Below, piece by piece: positions 6,801 to 9,451 of a stretch of 9,451 nucleotides of DNA. Position numbers and translations under genes: made by a program. This DNA comes from Peptoniphilus sp034090345 (lineage in GTDB: Bacteria; Bacillota; Clostridia; Tissierellales; Peptoniphilaceae): NCBI RefSeq assembly GCF_034090345.1, contig NZ_JAXDSS010000037.1, forward strand, positions 1-9,451, in the 5' to 3' direction. Positions within the stretch are counted from its first letter, which is position 1. Each line of letters opens with the position of its first letter. The notes beneath the pieces are model-generated. The model did not search any database. It saw nothing but the letters and a program-made list of their open reading frames with translations, and was not told where the DNA came from.

Positions 6801-7362
6801 GGTTGAAGAATATCAGCTAATCGTTGAAAGGCTGGGATTTACTAGAGACCAAATTAATGATATGCTTGAATCTCAAAAAGAGATAGAACAGATAATATCT
6901 AAATTAGAGTCAGAAATGAAAGTTTTATTTTCTAATACTTTTAATAAAGTCTCCAAATACTTTGAAGAAATTTTCAAGGTATTGTTTAATGGAGGAAGAG
7001 CCAAAATTGAACTTGAAGATACTGCATTAGAAGGTGGGATAGAAATAAAAGCTGAGCCTCCTGGTAAAAAATTGCAATCATTATCTTTATTATCAGGTGG
7101 AGAGAGAGCTCTTACTGCGGTTGCACTTTTATTTGCATTGTTAAAAGTGAAACCAGCTCCATTTTGTATATTGGACGAAATAGATGCTGCCTTAGATGAT
7201 GCAAACATAAAAAAATATGCGGATTATTTAATGACATTGGAAGATATTCAATTTATAATTATTACACATAGAAAATTGACCATGGAAATAGCGAATGTTT
7301 TATATGGTGTTACTATGGAGGAAAAAGGTATTAGCAAAATAATTTCTGTTAAGCTCGATTAG
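3850..7362 (+). CDS. smc: Chromosome segregation protein SMC
   Basis: SMC is the ATPase core of the bacterial condensin SMC-ScpAB, which loads at parS/ParB and aligns and compacts sister chromosomes. The 1170-residue product, close to the usual size, has the complete layout. The N-terminal head has Walker A GPNGSGKS (31-38) and the Q-loop in SLISQGQIDRIL. A first coiled coil (about 165-500) leads to the hinge (about 505-665, ending in GGSVTGGS), and a returning coiled coil runs to about 1000. The C-terminal head has the ABC signature LLSGGERAL (from 1080) and Walker B CILDEIDAALDD (1106-1117). Coils are rich in Glu, Lys and Asn, as expected in this AT-rich genome. No frameshift or key residue loss is seen. 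The ATG follows the preceding TAA with no gap, with GGTGAG just upstream, implying translational coupling. scpA and scpB are not in the window. Confidence 0.98.
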   Translation: MILKSIYIQGFKSFLNKTKIDFNNSITAIVGPNGSGKSNITDAIIWVLGETSIKNLRGSKMEDVIFSGTDKRKATGFAEVSIVFDNSDRSIPLDFREVQITRRMYRSLESDFLINGAKCRLKDIRELFLDTGIGKDGYSLISQGQIDRILSNKPDERRQIFEEAAGVSKFKLRKHESELKLKRTKDNILRLNDILSELESREKDLKKASEDAAIYLEKSKELKKLEINSAAYEIVELDKKIDEAERELAENEKNLSNIIKSIEESKVKIENISLESEKTEEEAELVRNELKEFELNIQREKSELDVVLVKLENYTKNLENDKNLLKELEDSSVKADSRILELEKDKSEHEFKIEELKIEQNDFVKKIDSLSVELKNKEEEINLYNVGIKNIENELSAINSKLSILNVMKSEKNSRLDNIKENLKTLYSNNEEIEELRESAEEKYNSIKESLSTLRKKSEVSRKERDKANSEVISNYNSLQELQKKISHTEAQYTALKNLNNSFEGYNKSVKNLMNITKRGDFKQEIVGPVAENFKVKKEYETAISVALGGALQNVIVDKLNSAKKIIEYLNIQKMGRVTFLPIDSMKFKPSGDVPENNNILGLGYELIEFKPEFENIFKSLLGRTLIVKDFASGTNISKQFGARYRVVTLRGDSFNIGGSVTGGSLNKFSSEIISRKNELDELEKQILNLLNSQKQLEIQYDKSKQNLKKIDEGIDSDAKEELALSQEIIKVENNLSGLINSVKSNQIYIEKYKKEEVELTKQIEEDKFTFEELSNNKEKLNQKINEKSLDIDDEKFKILKEDLEKLKEKKFQLTLTINDFVSKITSIKSEIEFIKTSEYNAEINRNNIKNSIINANLEIEILNQKISTSNIDIEAISNSKSEIENRVILVEEKRKKNNLELKVNRQELEDYQEKRIILESEVAKVGSKIDRVKDRISIIKEHIFETYGIVEFDDVSEDFKISKSKINELKREIESLGAVNLGAVEEYQLIVERLGFTRDQINDMLESQKEIEQIISKLESEMKVLFSNTFNKVSKYFEEIFKVLFNGGRAKIELEDTALEGGIEIKAEPPGKKLQSLSLLSGGERALTAVALLFALLKVKPAPFCILDEIDAALDDANIKKYADYLMTLEDIQFIIITHRKLTMEIANVLYGVTMEEKGISKIISVKLD

Positions 7363-7371
7363 GGGGAAACT

Positions 7372-8682
7372 ATGTTTAAGTGGATAAAAGATAAATTTAA
7401 GGGAAATAAAGCTGAAAATATTGAAGAAATAGATTTAAAAAAAGATATAGTTAAAAATACTGATGTGAATGTTGAAGAAAATAAAGAAGAAGTACCTACA
7501 GATTCTGTAGAGGAAATTCCCAGTTTGATTGAAATTGAAGATTATAAAGAAGAAATTAAAACAGTTGAAGAAGTAGAAGGACCAATATCAGTAGATAATT
7601 CAAATAAATTTTTAGATGAAAAAATAGAAGAGATAGTAGAGGAAGTTGAAGATTTTAATAATGTTGAAGAACCATTAGAAGAAATTATTTCAAATAAAAA
7701 TGAATCCAATGATATAGTTCAAGAATCTGAAGAAGAAAAATTGGTTTTTGAAGAAATAGAAGAGAAACCTAAATTTAATTTATTCAAAAAATTAAAAGAT
7801 GGTCTTTCTAAAACAAGACAAGAAATGGGCGTAAAAATAAACACTATTTTGGGAGCCTATGTAAAAATAGATGATGAATTATTAGAAGATTTGGAAGATA
7901 TATTAATTTCAGCAGATATAGGTATGGAAACGACAATGAAATTAATTGATAATCTTAGAGAAACTGTAATTCAAGAAAAGATAAATGATACTAGTAAAGT
8001 CATTCCTCTATTAAAAGAAGAAATTAAAAAAATTATGAATCCAAACTTAGATTCTACAATAGAAACATCTAATCAGACTGTTATATTAGTTATAGGCGTA
8101 AATGGAGTTGGTAAAACTACTACAATAGGTAAATTATCTTCAAAATTGAGAAGCGAAGGTAAGAGCGTTCTAATTGCAGCGGCAGATACTTTTAGAGCGG
8201 CAGCAATAGACCAGTTAAAAACTTGGGGGAATAGAGCAAACGTAGATGTAATAAGCCATTCAGAAGGTGCTGACCCAGCAGCTGTAATATATGATGGGAT
8301 AAGCGCTGCAAAATCAAGAAATGTAGATGTATTGGTTTGTGATACTGCTGGGCGACTTCATAACAAAGCTAATTTAATGAAAGAATTAGAAAAAATCAAT
8401 AAAATTATCTCTAGAGATTTTCCAAATGCAAAAAGAGAAACACTTTTAGTATTAGATGCGACTACAGGGCAAAATGCACTTAGCCAAGCTAAGCTATTTA
8501 AAGAAGCTGCAGATATTACTGGGATTGTTTTGACTAAACTTGATGGTACAGCAAAAGGTGGAGTAGTAATAGCACTACAAAGTGAGTTAGGTATACCTAT
8601 AAAATTAGTAGGTGTAGGAGAAAAAATAGAAGATTTACAAAAGTTTGAAATGGATTCATTTATTGATGCCATTTTAGAGTGA
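7372..8682 (+). CDS. ftsY: Signal recognition particle receptor FtsY
   Basis: FtsY is the membrane-associated GTPase that docks Ffh-ribosome complexes at the Sec translocon. The 436-residue product starts with a short basic amphipathic segment (MFKWIKDKFKG), a likely membrane-targeting helix. It continues with a long, strongly acidic Glu-rich segment (about 17-133), the 'A domain'. The N domain begins near residue 135 (FNLFKKLKDGLSKTR). The G domain carries G1 GVNGVGKTTT (242-251), DTFRAAA (272-278), DTAGR (324-328), TKLDG (388-392) and the closing GVGEKIEDLQKF. These are the SRP-GTPase motifs, and the FtsY order distinguishes it from Ffh, which would carry a C-terminal M domain. The acidic region is longer than in Bacillus FtsY, which is about 330 residues in total. 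AGGGGGA overlaps the smc stop and precedes the ATG by 5 bases. Confidence 0.97.
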   Translation: MFKWIKDKFKGNKAENIEEIDLKKDIVKNTDVNVEENKEEVPTDSVEEIPSLIEIEDYKEEIKTVEEVEGPISVDNSNKFLDEKIEEIVEEVEDFNNVEEPLEEIISNKNESNDIVQESEEEKLVFEEIEEKPKFNLFKKLKDGLSKTRQEMGVKINTILGAYVKIDDELLEDLEDILISADIGMETTMKLIDNLRETVIQEKINDTSKVIPLLKEEIKKIMNPNLDSTIETSNQTVILVIGVNGVGKTTTIGKLSSKLRSEGKSVLIAAADTFRAAAIDQLKTWGNRANVDVISHSEGADPAAVIYDGISAAKSRNVDVLVCDTAGRLHNKANLMKELEKINKIISRDFPNAKRETLLVLDATTGQNALSQAKLFKEAADITGIVLTKLDGTAKGGVVIALQSELGIPIKLVGVGEKIEDLQKFEMDSFIDAILE

Positions 8683-8690
8683 GGCGCAAT

Positions 8691-9451
8691 ATGTTCAGTA
8701 GACCATCTAGAATTGAAATAGATTTAGATAAACTTGAAAGAAATATAGAAGCTATAAGAAGTCATATACCTGAATCAACTAAGATTATAGCCATAGTCAA
8801 AAGTAATGCTTACAGTATGGGGGATGTCGAGATAGTAAGACATTTAACAGAAATTGGGATTTCTAACTTTGCAGTAGCGGCTACATCAGAGGGAATAAGA
8901 ATAAGACGTGAATTTAAAGATGTTGAAATCTTAGTATTAGGATACACACCAGAATATCTATACGAAAGTTCAATAAGAAATAATTTGACTTTTACAGTGT
9001 ATAGCTATGATACAGCTGAGAAGATAAATGAAGTATCAGAGAAAATAGGTATGGCTACTAATATTCATATAAAATTAGATACAGGTATGAATCGTTTAGG
9101 GTTTAAACCAACAGATGAAAGTTTAGTTGAAATTGAAAATATTTCAAAACTACCTAATATTAATATAACTGGTATTTTTTCACATTTTGCTGATTCAGAA
9201 AAGAATCCAGAATTTACAAAAAAACAATTTTCAAAATTTATTGAGTTTACAGAAAAGTTAGAAGCTAAAGGCATTGAGCTTGGTATAAAACATATAAATA
9301 ATACTGGTGGAGTATTTTTATACCCAGAATATTCATTAAATGCAGTTAGACCCGGTATAGCTATATATGGGACACATGATGGGGATATAGAAGAAGCATT
9401 AAATTTTGGATTAGAATTTATCGCCAGTATAAAATCTGAAGTTGCTCATGT
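8691..9451 (+). CDS. alr: Alanine racemase family protein, 5' part
   Basis: The visible 253 residues form the PLP-binding barrel of a fold-type III racemase; the C-terminal domain lies beyond the window. The likely reaction is L-/D-alanine interconversion for peptidoglycan. Recognisable sites, by alignment from memory to the Geobacillus enzyme, are the PLP lysine Lys37 in AIVKSNAYSMG, Tyr41, Lys128 and Arg135 in KLDTGMNRLGF, His165 in GIFSHFAD, and Arg220 in VRPGIAIYG. Odd points are SNAYSMG in place of the usual ADAYGHG after the lysine, and NNTGG (Thr205) where the phosphate-binding Asn-Ser normally stands. ATG lies 8 bases after the ftsY stop with GTGAGG upstream, so it is in the same operon. 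A racemase for serine or another amino acid is possible. The family is sure; the symbol is provisional. Confidence 0.85.
   Translation, partial: MFSRPSRIEIDLDKLERNIEAIRSHIPESTKIIAIVKSNAYSMGDVEIVRHLTEIGISNFAVAATSEGIRIRREFKDVEILVLGYTPEYLYESSIRNNLTFTVYSYDTAEKINEVSEKIGMATNIHIKLDTGMNRLGFKPTDESLVEIENISKLPNINITGIFSHFADSEKNPEFTKKQFSKFIEFTEKLEAKGIELGIKHINNTGGVFLYPEYSLNAVRPGIAIYGTHDGDIEEALNFGLEFIASIKSEVAH

Noticed and set aside
1..9451. CRISPR array, toxin-antitoxin pair or defence system
   Set aside because: No regularly spaced direct repeats, no paired small genes and no defence-type domains are visible. Coding content from 910 on is housekeeping.

Overview
The window looks like a chromosomal segment of an AT-rich (roughly 30% G+C by eye), low-GC Gram-positive anaerobe of the Clostridia/Tissierellia type. 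The evidence is the AGA-dominated arginine codons, the Shine-Dalgarno sequences before most genes, the order plsX-acpP-rnc-radical SAM-smc-ftsY, and a small TnpW-like mobile-element gene, a family typical of clostridial elements. TGA is used as stop (plsX, ftsY), so the standard bacterial code applies. Genus cannot be fixed from the sequence alone.

Region 1 (1-~540) is non-housekeeping DNA. It holds a long nested hairpin followed by a T-run (27-106), a second hairpin (114-148) in the leader of a 54-residue TnpW-like gene (191-355), and a GC-rich 22-bp-stem hairpin (439-496). No recombinase gene follows tnpW before the tRNA. This looks like the end, or a decayed remnant, of an integrative element. 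Region 2 (~558-766) is a self-contained tRNA-Trp(CCA) unit with a good promoter (TTGAAA-17-TAAAAT), an encoded 3' CCA and its own intrinsic terminator. Region 3 (767-909) is a short intergenic stretch with a likely promoter for the next operon.

Region 4 (910-9451) is one tightly packed plus-strand operon: plsX (phospholipid acyl transfer), acpP (acyl carrier protein), rnc (RNase III), an Elp3-like radical SAM enzyme, smc (chromosome organisation), ftsY (SRP receptor) and the 5' part of an alanine-racemase-family gene that runs off the window. Gaps are 0-9 nt or the genes overlap, so they are probably co-transcribed and partly translationally coupled. Together they join membrane lipid synthesis, RNA processing, chromosome segregation, membrane protein insertion and (through D-alanine) cell-wall synthesis.

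The housekeeping block is ordinary and I do not see a clearly new system in it. The points worth a second look are the mobile-element remnant beside the tRNA, the hairpins and a repeated motif in the first 850 bases, and the unusual active-site residues of the racemase.
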